DNA of 5,274 nt from Candidatus Magasanikbacteria bacterium RIFCSPLOWO2_02_FULL_44_11 (GCA_001783035.1 MFQK01000003.1:13959-19232), one strand, 5' to 3'; counted from the stretch's first letter, positions 1 through 5,249 are shown. Numbers and translations: made by a program. Notes: generated by a model from the sequence alone, not told the origin.

Positions 1-20
1 ATAAGAGTTCTATTAACTAC

Positions 21-38
21 TATACTAAAAGGACGAAT
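21..38 (+). promoter_or_regulatory. Candidate -10 box and Shine-Dalgarno at the head of the translin gene pair
   Basis: TATACT at 21-26 matches the bacterial -10 consensus in 5 of 6 positions. AAAAGGA at 27-33 is a good Shine-Dalgarno match 5 nt before the ATG at 39. The -35 position falls at the window edge and cannot be judged. If transcription starts 6-8 nt after the box, the Shine-Dalgarno would lie at or before the transcript start and could not work, so the promoter reading and the ribosome-site reading compete. Both are weak. Confidence 0.3.
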
Positions 39-131
39 ATGCCTTTTGAGTGGGTTATGGTCGCCCAAGGCGACCATCCCCGAGGCGACGCAGCCGAGGA
101 AAGCGAAAAAGGTATATTTATCCGATTATAA
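39..131 (+). CDS. Possible 30-codon leader ORF ahead of the translin gene
   Basis: An ATG at 39 with AAAAGGA 5 nt upstream opens a 30-residue reading frame (begins MPFEWVMVAQ, ends GIFIRL) that stops with TAA at 129-131, 4 nt before the preferred ATG of the translin gene at 136. It has the best ribosome-binding site in the window, better than any of the confident genes. It could be a translated leader that couples translation into the translin gene. Against a real protein: most of it is encoded by a palindromic, repeat-like stretch (57-100), its composition is low in hydrophobic residues, and I recognise no family. It may simply be a by-product of a short repeat inserted upstream of the translin gene. 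Confidence 0.22.
   Translation: MPFEWVMVAQGDHPRGDAAEESEKGIFIRL
57..77. repeat. Perfect 9-bp inverted repeat (small palindromic element)
   Basis: ATGGTCGCC (57-65), a 3-nt CAA spacer and GGCGACCAT (69-77) form a perfect 9-bp stem. No T-run follows, so it is not a typical intrinsic terminator. Its core GGTCGCC-CAAG-GCGACC (59-75) closely resembles the hairpin core at 3553-3569 (14 of 17 positions identical), suggesting a dispersed palindrome family. Directly after it, CCGAGG occurs twice (80-85 and 94-99), adding to the repeat-like character. As RNA it could fold just upstream of the translin start. Confidence 0.5.
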
Positions 132-135
132 TGTT

Positions 136-708
136 ATGCTCAATAAAAAATATTTTGAAAAATTACGCGCCGACCTGCTTTCTTATTCTGAAAAGCGTCG
201 GGAAGTCATCAAACAAGCCGGCGACGCCCAACATGCCGCCAAAAAAGCTATTTTTGCGCTCCAACGCGACAATTTAGCCGAAGCTAAAGAAAGTTTGGCC
301 AAAGCGGAAAGCTTATTGCTCGATCTCAGTAAAAAAAATGCCAAAGACAGCCGTATCTTTGACGAAGGCTCATTTAAGGCCGCTCTGGAAGAATATACCG
401 AAGCGGTGCTTTTCAAACAATTTTTAGACCGCGAGCCGATTGGCGAAATAAAAACTTTCAAACTGGATTCCGATGCCTATGTATCCGGCCTTTGCGATGT
501 ACCAGGTGAAATTGTGCGCTATGCCATCAAAGCTGCCACCGCGCGAGATTTTAGAACCGTGACCCACTGTAATCTGGTCGCCGAAGCCATTATCGCCGAA
601 CTGGTCGACATGGACCTCACCGGTTACAACCGCCAAAAATTCGACCAGGCTAAACAAGCTCTCAATAAACTTCAACAAATTGTCTACGAAGTCAGTTTAA
701 AACAATAA
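136..708 (+). CDS. Translin/TRAX-family putative RNA-binding nuclease
   Basis: All-helical protein of 190 residues from the ATG at 136. The C-terminal half is strongly translin-like: YVSGLCDVPGEIVRYA (residues 115-130) matches the family block seen in human TRAX as LLGVADLTGELMR, and the C-terminus KLQQIVYEVSLK matches the family ending. ALEEYTEAVLFKQFL (83-97) aligns with TRAX EYVEAVSFQHFI. By this alignment the four TRAX acidic catalytic residues (two Glu in the EYxEA motif, Asp and Glu in the DLxGE motif) are all kept as E86, E89, D121 and E125, so a metal-dependent RNase is plausible; translins without these acids only bind nucleic acid. I place the start at ATG 136 because the family similarity begins there. 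A TTG at 46 would add 30 residues encoded by palindromic repeat sequence. No Shine-Dalgarno lies close to 136; AAAAAGG at 106-112 is too far. The RNA substrate is unknown. It is followed after 3 bp by the Mur ligase, so the two are probably co-transcribed. Confidence 0.8.
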   Translation: MLNKKYFEKLRADLLSYSEKRREVIKQAGDAQHAAKKAIFALQRDNLAEAKESLAKAESLLLDLSKKNAKDSRIFDEGSFKAALEEYTEAVLFKQFLDREPIGEIKTFKLDSDAYVSGLCDVPGEIVRYAIKAATARDFRTVTHCNLVAEAIIAELVDMDLTGYNRQKFDQAKQALNKLQQIVYEVSLKQ

Positions 709-711
709 ACC

Positions 712-2052
712 ATGTCCTTTGAGCGTCTCAAACCGAAGGTGCACTTGTTTCTGGCCTGGCTCGCGTACTGGTGGTATGGCCGGCCGGCTCAAAAACTTAT
801 TGTTATTGGCGTAACAGGAACCAAAGGTAAGTCAACCACTTGCCGTCTTATCGCCTCCGCGCTCGAAGCGGGCGGCCACAAGGTCGGTCTTTTATCGACG
901 GTCGAATTCCAGATCGGTGAAAGAAAATGGCTCAATGATAAAAAAATGACTATGCTCGGCCGTGGCGAAATCCAGCGACTGTTGCGCGAAATGGTTCAAT
1001 CTGGTTGCCGTTACGTGATCGTCGAAACTTCCTCGGAAGGAATTCTCCAGTACCGCCACTATGGCTTGCTCTATGATATCGCCGTTTTTACCAACTTGGG
1101 AACCGAACATTCGGAACGACACGGCGGCTTCGACAATTTACGCCGCGACAAAGGTAAAATGTTTGCCGCGCTTGGCGCTCCGGCCAAAAAAATAAATAGT
1201 GAACGAATTAAAAAAATTTCCATAGTAAACAGCGATGATGTCCACAGTTTATACTTCATGGGTTTTCCGGCCGAGGAGCATTGGGTATTTGGTCTCATGC
1301 ACAGGCCGGCTAAAGCCGGCATAAAAAATATTGACGGACAACTGGTCGAGTCAACCGGCCATGGCTCGCAGTTTACCGCCAATGGCGAACTCTATCACTT
1401 ACCCCTGGCCGGTGATTTTAACGTTTATAACGCCCTGGCAGCTATCGCGGTCGCCCAGTCGCAAGGGGTCGCTTCTTCAAAGATCGCCCAGGGTTTTTCG
1501 CGAGTCACCGGCGTTCCCGGTCGGATGGAATTTATTGACGCCGGACAGCCTTTTAAGGCCATTGTCGATTACGCGCACGAGCCGATCAGTATTCGGGCGC
1601 TTTTTAAAACACTTCGTAATATAGTCAAAGACGACGGAAAGGTAATCGGTATCATCGGTTCTGACGGAGGGGGGCGAGATATAGGAAAACGCTCTACCAT
1701 GGGGGAGATAGCCGGCACCTTGGCAGATATCGTGATTGTTACCGATGTGAATTGTTTTGAGGAAGATCCGGGCCAAATTGCTGAAATGCTGGCTAAAGGC
1801 GCGCGGACAGCCGGAAAGAAAGATGGTTTTGATTTATTTATCGAAGTTGACCGCCGCCTGGCAATTCGCCACGCCTTGTCTTTCGCCAAACCCGGTGATG
1901 TCGTCGTCGTCACCGCCAAAGGTACCGAACAGTGTATTGTCGTCACCAAGGGCAGAAAAATACCGTGGGACGATCGGACAGTCATGCGCGAAGAACTCGA
2001 AGCGTTACGAAAATCCGCTAGGTATGAAAAAACTTTGTTTAGAGGATTATGA
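712..2052 (+). CDS. MurE-like Mur ligase lacking the N-terminal UDP-binding domain
   Basis: 446-residue ATP-dependent amide ligase of the Mur family, closest to MurE, which adds the third amino acid to the UDP-MurNAc peptide in the cytoplasm. Visible motifs: P-loop GVTGTKGKST (33-42); ETSSEG (105-110) at the MurE SSHG position; DIAVFTNLGTEH (122-133); K147, the expected carbamylated lysine; IVNSDD (171-176); FNVYNALAAIA (236-246); PGRME (269-273) opening the C-terminal domain; VDYAHEP (285-291); GRDIGKR (321-327); DDR (420-422). Odd points: the P-loop starts at residue 33, against about 110 in E. coli MurE, so the uridine-nucleotide domain is absent and replaced by a short hydrophobic helix (11-23, rich in Leu/Trp/Tyr). 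The DNPR motif that reads diaminopimelate is replaced by DVNCFEEDP (345-353), and GKGHE is AKGTE (402-406). The amino-acid substrate therefore cannot be assigned. The ATG follows the translin stop by 3 bp with no Shine-Dalgarno, suggesting coupled translation. Confidence 0.85.
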   Translation: MSFERLKPKVHLFLAWLAYWWYGRPAQKLIVIGVTGTKGKSTTCRLIASALEAGGHKVGLLSTVEFQIGERKWLNDKKMTMLGRGEIQRLLREMVQSGCRYVIVETSSEGILQYRHYGLLYDIAVFTNLGTEHSERHGGFDNLRRDKGKMFAALGAPAKKINSERIKKISIVNSDDVHSLYFMGFPAEEHWVFGLMHRPAKAGIKNIDGQLVESTGHGSQFTANGELYHLPLAGDFNVYNALAAIAVAQSQGVASSKIAQGFSRVTGVPGRMEFIDAGQPFKAIVDYAHEPISIRALFKTLRNIVKDDGKVIGIIGSDGGGRDIGKRSTMGEIAGTLADIVIVTDVNCFEEDPGQIAEMLAKGARTAGKKDGFDLFIEVDRRLAIRHALSFAKPGDVVVVTAKGTEQCIVVTKGRKIPWDDRTVMREELEALRKSARYEKTLFRGL

Positions 2053-2092
2053 AATCGAATTAACCAGGGTCTACCACTGGTATTTAATAATC

Positions 2093-2101
2093 TGGTATAC
2101 T
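2093..2101 (+). promoter_or_regulatory. Extended -10 promoter candidate for the ftsB-like/isomerase pair
   Basis: TGG-TATACT (TG at 2093-2094, box at 2096-2101) fits the extended -10 form TGnTATAAT with one mismatch. No convincing -35 hexamer lies 16-18 bp upstream, which extended -10 promoters tolerate. It sits in the only sizeable gap (58 bp) among the four left-hand genes, where a promoter would be expected. A start site 6-8 nt downstream would give a transcript with only about 2-4 nt before the ATG at 2111, making it nearly leaderless. Upstream, ACCAG (2063-2067) and CTGGT (2077-2081) form a weak inverted repeat. Confidence 0.4.
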
Positions 2102-2110
2102 TGAAAAAGC

Positions 2111-2491
2111 ATGGGTAAAACATGGAAACAATTTTTTGCCTCCCGCTGGGTGGCCGGTTTCTCCCTCATTATAGTGGGTGTTTTATTAATTGCCTACATT
2201 CGCGCCTATACCCAAAATTACCAAATAGAGCAAGAAATAAAACGGCTACAACATGAAGCCGCGCAATGGGAAGCAAAAAAGATCGAAACCATCGAACTCC
2301 TCGATTATGTGAAATCACCCGCTTATGTGGAAGAAAAAGCTCGGACTGAACTTAATATGGTCAAAGATGGTGAGCAGATGGCCATAGTTAAATTGGGTAA
2401 AAAAACAGGGGATGGACAGTCTGAAATAGAAGTGTTAAAATCTTCTAAGCTCACCAATTTACGCAAATGGTGGATTTATTTCTTTCATTAA
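2111..2491 (+). CDS. FtsB/DivIC-like septum formation initiator
   Basis: 126-residue bitopic membrane protein with the standard FtsB/DivIC layout: short cytoplasmic start with basic and aromatic residues (1-12), one membrane helix (about 13-30, VAGFSLIIVGVLLIAYI), then a charged coiled coil (about 36-65), then the family block SPAYVEEKARTELNMVKDGEQMAIV (69-93), cited here by its spaced residues P70, Y72, A77, L81, G87 and E88. The C-terminus ends in an aromatic tail, KWWIYFF (119-125). FtsB/DivIC proteins bridge FtsL and FtsQ/DivIB in the divisome, outside the membrane. Sequence similarity cannot separate FtsB from DivIC, and other short coiled-coil division proteins (FtsL) share the architecture, but the PxYxEExAR...GE block favours FtsB/DivIC. 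It is preceded by a promoter candidate, has only GAAAAAG as a weak ribosome site, and is followed after 3 bp by the isomerase gene. Confidence 0.8.
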   Translation: MGKTWKQFFASRWVAGFSLIIVGVLLIAYIRAYTQNYQIEQEIKRLQHEAAQWEAKKIETIELLDYVKSPAYVEEKARTELNMVKDGEQMAIVKLGKKTGDGQSEIEVLKSSKLTNLRKWWIYFFH

Positions 2492-2494
2492 CCT

Positions 2495-3544
2495 ATGTCA
2501 ACATCATCTTTTGACCAAACACCATCAGAAATACCAACTCCGTCTGTCGCTGATCAGTCTGCTAAAAAACAAAATATAAAAACTTTTGGTATCGCTTTCG
2601 GCGGCTTATTGGCGCTGGTATTGGTTATCTCTCTTGGTATCGGCGTCTATCGCGTCTATGCTATGGGAGCGACCGATGCTTTCAGCACTCTCGTTGCCAA
2701 AGGCCTGCGTTTGCCGGCCATGAAAATAAATGGCGAGCGCGTTACCTACAGTGACTACCGCGGAGATTTGGAAGCTATTAAAAAAGTGCGTGATTATGAT
2801 CAAAAAAACGCCGGACCGGCCGCGCAATTGACCGATGAACAATTATCCGATCAAGTACTTATTCGTATTGTTAACAATGTTTTAGTAGACGAGGAAGCTA
2901 AGAAGCTTGGTTTGAAAGTTGAAGATGCCGACATTAAAGAAGTCTACGACAGTCTCTTAAAAGAGTTGGGCTCAGATGAGGCGATTGCTAAAGAAATTAT
3001 GAATCGCTATGGCTGGCCGTATAAATCGTACGAAAATCGTGTTATTCGACCGTTGTTGCTGCAAAATAAAGTTGCCGAGAAAATAAGTACCGATATCGAG
3101 GCGCGCCGTGCCATCGGAGTCAAAGCTAAAAAAGTTCTTGATGAAGTTAAAGCCGGCGGAGATTTTGCCGCTTTGGCCGCTCAATATGGCGAAGATGGAA
3201 CAGCGAATACCGGCGGATCACTTGGTGAATTTAAAAGCGGAGATATGGTGCCGGCTTTTGAAGATGCGGTAAAAAAATTAAAGAAAGGCGAACTGTCGCA
3301 GGAATTAGTCGAGACTCAATATGGCTATCATATCATCAGGCTCAACAATGTCCGCAAAGAAAAAGTAAAAAATGATGCCGGAAAAATGGTCGACGAGACT
3401 TTTTGGACCGCGAGCCACATTTTATTAATGTATCCGAACATTAACCAGACTTTAAGCAATCGGCTCAAGGAGTCGAACATCCGTTTATACATCGACGTGC
3501 ACGATCCCTTCAAGGAATTAACCACAGCTCGGGCTCCCGGGTGA
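2495..3544 (+). CDS. Membrane-anchored SurA/PpiC-like peptidyl-prolyl isomerase, apparently permuted parvulin
   Basis: 349 residues. A polar, Ser/Thr/Pro-rich cytoplasmic start (1-29) leads into one membrane helix (about 30-52), placing the rest outside the membrane. Residues 76-200 look like a SurA N-terminal chaperone region (KINGERVTYSDY at 77-88, then charged helices). The parvulin-like part is clear at 210-283: KVLDEVKAGGDFAALAAQYG, GGSLGEFKSGDMVPAFEDA (240-258), GELSQELVETQYGYHIIRL (265-283) with H279 as the C-terminal active-site histidine. The first parvulin strand, normally A-S/R-HIL before the KAKKVL helix, is missing there (201-209 reads IEARRAIGV), while TASHILLMYP (305-314, H308) occurs near the C-terminus. 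This suggests a circular permutation that still supplies both histidines. Such proteins fold or hold secreted and envelope proteins. Start ATG lies 3 bp after the ftsB-like stop with no Shine-Dalgarno. An alternative reading is a non-catalytic chaperone with a degenerate domain. Confidence 0.8.
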   Translation: MSTSSFDQTPSEIPTPSVADQSAKKQNIKTFGIAFGGLLALVLVISLGIGVYRVYAMGATDAFSTLVAKGLRLPAMKINGERVTYSDYRGDLEAIKKVRDYDQKNAGPAAQLTDEQLSDQVLIRIVNNVLVDEEAKKLGLKVEDADIKEVYDSLLKELGSDEAIAKEIMNRYGWPYKSYENRVIRPLLLQNKVAEKISTDIEARRAIGVKAKKVLDEVKAGGDFAALAAQYGEDGTANTGGSLGEFKSGDMVPAFEDAVKKLKKGELSQELVETQYGYHIIRLNNVRKEKVKNDAGKMVDETFWTASHILLMYPNINQTLSNRLKESNIRLYIDVHDPFKELTTARAPG

Positions 3545-3550
3545 ACTTAC

Positions 3551-3571
3551 GCGGTCGCCACAAGCGACCGC
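3551..3571 (+). terminator. GC-rich hairpin after the isomerase gene, possible weak terminator
   Basis: GCGGTCGC (3551-3558), a CACAA loop and GCGACCGC (3564-3571) form a perfect 8-bp stem 6 nt after the isomerase stop codon. The following TTCGGTT is a poor T-run, so termination would be inefficient or factor-aided. The tRNA begins 14 nt later with no recognisable promoter in between, so the hairpin may instead be an RNA-processing or 3'-end stabilising element in a transcript that continues into the tRNA. Its core resembles the inverted repeat at 57-77. Confidence 0.4.
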
Positions 3572-3585
3572 TTCGGTTAGCGTTC

Positions 3586-3656
3586 GCGGGTGTAGTATAG
3601 TGGTAATATGCGACCTTCCCAAGGTTGAGCGACGGGTTCGATTCCCGTCACCCGCT
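3586..3656 (+). tRNA. tRNA-Gly, anticodon CCC
   Basis: A complete 71-nt cloverleaf can be drawn. Acceptor stem GCGGGTG (3586-3592) pairs with CACCCGC (3649-3655), with discriminator T3656. The D arm is GTAT/ATAT (3595-3598, 3606-3609) with loop AGTGGTA; three pairs are A-U and one is G-U, so it is weak. Anticodon stem CGACC/GGTTG (3611-3615, 3623-3627) has one G-U pair, and loop TTCCCAA gives anticodon CCC at 3618-3620, reading GGG. The variable loop has 4 nt. T stem ACGGG/CCCGT has loop TTCGATT (3637-3643). CCA is not encoded. No promoter is visible just upstream, so it may be read from the preceding gene. Its 3' end overlaps the 3' end of the recombinase gene on the other strand by 9 bp. 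Confidence 0.95.
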
Positions 3657-3660
3657 CGTA
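3637..3660. other. Candidate attachment site: 3' end of tRNA-Gly and adjoining bases
   Basis: The recombinase gene abuts and enters the tRNA-Gly 3' end, the usual placement of an integrase at one end of an element integrated in a tRNA gene. The tRNA remains complete, as expected if the element carries a copy of the 3' end. The exact crossover and core length cannot be seen because the matching copy at the far end is not in the window; I found no second copy of the T-arm/acceptor sequence up to 5274. The boundaries given are only indicative. Confidence 0.4.
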
Positions 3661-5102
3661 ACGACAATCGGGGGATTTTCGGCGATAATCGCCCACGGAT
3701 TTTCCCATAACCATAACACTTTTTGCCCAAACAGGCGGAAGTCCGAGCCAATTTTTTGCACGAAACGCCGTTTCGATTCCATATTTTCATCGAACGCGAT
3801 ATTTTTGGCTTGGTTGCCTTCTAAAATCCAATTCCTAAAGAGTCCGAGCCAATTATTTCCATTGGTTTTCAATGACTCATTAACTTCAACTTTTCGATTG
3901 ATAATTTTTTGTTTTAGGATGGTATATTCTTCATTCCCAATCACTTGGTCAAGGTAGCCATCTGTTAGTCTGATCAATCTCTCTTCAAGCTGTTTTAATT
4001 CTATTTTCAGCGTTTTGGAATTTGCGCTGGAAGCAGTCGTTAATTTTTTATTGTCTTGCTCCCAACGCAATAAAAAATTATCTCGAACCGCATCGCTGAA
4101 AGCAACTTTTTTAATAATGGAATTTATTTGTTTCACCAGTTCTTTTTGTTCAACGTACTTTTGTCGGCAAACTCGTTGTTTTTTAGTACAGCGGTAGTAC
4201 ACATATTCTTTTCCACTTGGTTTTATCTTTTTTTCCGCTGTTATTGATCTGCCACATTCTCCGCATTTTAGCAGGCGTAGGAAAGGAAAATTCTTTACTT
4301 TTTCAGGATGAACGGGTTTGCCGTTCTGCTTCATTACTTCATGGATTTTATCAAAAAGTCGTTTAGAAATAATCGGCTCATGCGTGCCTTGATACATTTC
4401 GTTGCGCACTATAAACACGCCGTAGTAGGTCGGATTTTGAAGCATTTTATGGATTCTACCTAAAGTTAATGCTTCGTTGGTACGGCGGCTAACCAAGCCC
4501 AAAGAAAACGATAATTTTTGTAGTGCTTCAATTGTAAAATTGCCCGTGGCGTAGGCCTCAAACACCTTTTTTACTATTTGCCATCTTTCCGGGTCTTTAA
4601 CCACAGTATGGTGCCTTAATTCGTTTAAATAGCCCACTGGGGCCAGCCCAGGCCTTTCGCCACGGCGTAATTTTTGTCTTAGTCCGCGTTTTACATTTTC
4701 CGACAGATTATCAATGTAGTATTTAGACTGCCCAAAAGCGATATTAAGCATAAATTTCCCTTGGGGCGTGGCATCAAACCAAAAAGTAGGGAATTTAAGC
4801 CCTAAAATTTTACCAGTGTCTACAAGATAAATAATTTTTCCACCATCCACAGAATTGCGGGCTAGTCTGTCAGGGTGCCACGCTAAAATTCCGTATCCGC
4901 CCCCAGCATCAATTTTATCCATCATCTTATTAAAAATAGGGCGGCCCGGAATTTTGGCGGTTTTGCTTTCAATAAATTCGTTAATAATTTCTAAATTCTC
5001 TTTTTCGGCAAACTCCCGCAATTCCGTGATTTGGGATTCTATAGATAAAACTTGTCGATCATCTTCATCGGTAGATTTGCGGGCGTAGAGAAAGTATTTC
5101 AT
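3648..5102 (-). CDS. Large serine recombinase (integrase) of an element in tRNA-Gly
   Basis: 484 residues from the ATG at 5102, the start that gives the canonical opening MKYFLYARKSTDEDDRQVLS. Domains in order: resolvase catalytic domain (1-140) with R8 and the nucleophile S10, and LAWHPDRLARN (73-83) carrying the active-site arginines R79 and R82; recombinase DNA-binding domain (about 150-255, GLAPVGYLN then HKMLQNPTYYGV); zinc ribbon with C280-x2-C283 and C305-x6-C312; a coiled coil (about 363-410) as in large serine integrases; and an aromatic C-terminus (LWLWENPWAII). It cuts and rejoins DNA through a phosphoserine link to integrate or excise an element. All catalytic and zinc residues are present and the frame is open, so it looks functional. 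The last two codons and the stop lie within the tRNA-Gly gene. Base composition is more AT-rich than the left-hand genes. No Shine-Dalgarno precedes the ATG. A GTG at 5135 would add 11 residues encoded by a palindrome and is unlikely. Confidence 0.92.
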   Translation of the reverse strand: MKYFLYARKSTDEDDRQVLSIESQITELREFAEKENLEIINEFIESKTAKIPGRPIFNKMMDKIDAGGGYGILAWHPDRLARNSVDGGKIIYLVDTGKILGLKFPTFWFDATPQGKFMLNIAFGQSKYYIDNLSENVKRGLRQKLRRGERPGLAPVGYLNELRHHTVVKDPERWQIVKKVFEAYATGNFTIEALQKLSFSLGLVSRRTNEALTLGRIHKMLQNPTYYGVFIVRNEMYQGTHEPIISKRLFDKIHEVMKQNGKPVHPEKVKNFPFLRLLKCGECGRSITAEKKIKPSGKEYVYYRCTKKQRVCRQKYVEQKELVKQINSIIKKVAFSDAVRDNFLLRWEQDNKKLTTASSANSKTLKIELKQLEERLIRLTDGYLDQVIGNEEYTILKQKIINRKVEVNESLKTNGNNWLGLFRNWILEGNQAKNIAFDENMESKRRFVQKIGSDFRLFGQKVLWLWENPWAIIAENPPIVVTSG

Positions 5103-5110
5103 ATTCGAAA

Positions 5111-5158
5111 TGAATGAGAGAAATGAAAAGTGCACTTTTCATTTCCGAGTGAATGAGA
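5111..5158. repeat. 9-bp direct repeats flanking the recombinase upstream palindrome
   Basis: TGAATGAGA occurs at 5111-5119 and again at 5150-5158, 39 bp apart, one copy touching the left edge of the palindrome and the other 4 bp beyond its right edge. GAAATGAA also recurs at 5107-5114 and 5120-5127, with the inverted form TCATTTC at 5139-5145. The density of repeated half-sites within about 50 bp suggests a protein-binding region (operator or recombination accessory sites). Confidence 0.5.
5120..5145. promoter_or_regulatory. Perfect 26-bp palindrome upstream of the recombinase gene
   Basis: Two 13-bp arms, GAAATGAAAAGTG (5120-5132) and its exact complement (5133-5145), meet without a spacer. 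The palindrome lies 18-43 bp upstream of the recombinase ATG on the - strand, so it would be in the 5' leader or promoter region. Possible roles are an operator for a dimeric repressor, a binding site of the recombinase itself, or an RNA hairpin (11-bp stem with TGCA loop) in the leader. No U-run follows on either strand, which argues against a terminator. Confidence 0.5.
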
Positions 5159-5160
5159 AT

Positions 5161-5179
5161 ATATCGCTTTAGCGAATAT
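5161..5179. repeat. Short imperfect inverted repeat
   Basis: ATATCGCT (5161-5168) and AGCGAATAT (5171-5179) pair around TT with one bulged A, giving an AT-flanked hairpin. It also provides TATATT boxes on the - strand that could act as -10 elements for the recombinase gene, but no fitting -35 hexamer was found. Weak feature. Confidence 0.25.
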
Positions 5180-5233
5180 AGGAGTGGAAAAATTATTTAT
5201 TGTGTCGTTTTCTTGGCGGAAAAAATATGGAAT

Positions 5234-5249
5234 GTTCGCACGGGCGAAC
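5234..5249. repeat. Small GC-rich palindrome near the window end
   Basis: GTTCGC (5234-5239), loop ACGG, GCGAAC (5244-5249). Similar in size and type to the hairpins at 57-77 and 3551-3571, though with GTTCGC rather than GGTCGC arms. No T-run follows on either strand at a usable distance. The stretch 5180-5274 otherwise holds no gene I can support: short open frames run off the window on both strands (ATG at 5227 on +; two frames on -), all under 30 codons. Confidence 0.35.

Noticed and set aside
46..135. TTG at 46 as the translin start
   Set aside because: The 30 extra residues are encoded by palindromic repeat-like DNA, show no family similarity and have no well-placed ribosome site. ATG 136 fits the family start.
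1569..2123. 184-codon open frame on the - strand
   Set aside because: It lies antisense to the conserved C-terminal domain of the Mur ligase, has low-complexity Ser/Pro-rich composition and no recognisable motif: a shadow frame.
3518..3790. 90-codon open frame on the - strand across the tRNA gene, with a peptide of the form DGNRTRRSTLGRS
   Set aside because: This is the familiar false protein made by translating the antisense of a tRNA T-arm and anticodon region. It overlaps the tRNA, the hairpin and the recombinase 3' end.
5103..5135. GTG at 5135 as recombinase start, adding 11 residues
   Set aside because: The added residues are encoded by the palindrome, and the ATG at 5102 gives the typical serine recombinase opening with the nucleophile serine at residue 10.
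5120..5145. Palindrome as a bidirectional terminator
   Set aside because: No run of T follows the stem on either strand and the stem is AT-rich. Its place just upstream of a start codon fits regulation better.
5107..5158. Repeat cluster as the start of a CRISPR array or iteron origin
   Set aside because: Repeats are 8-9 bp with only two copies each and no regular spacers, and no replication initiator or Cas gene is visible.
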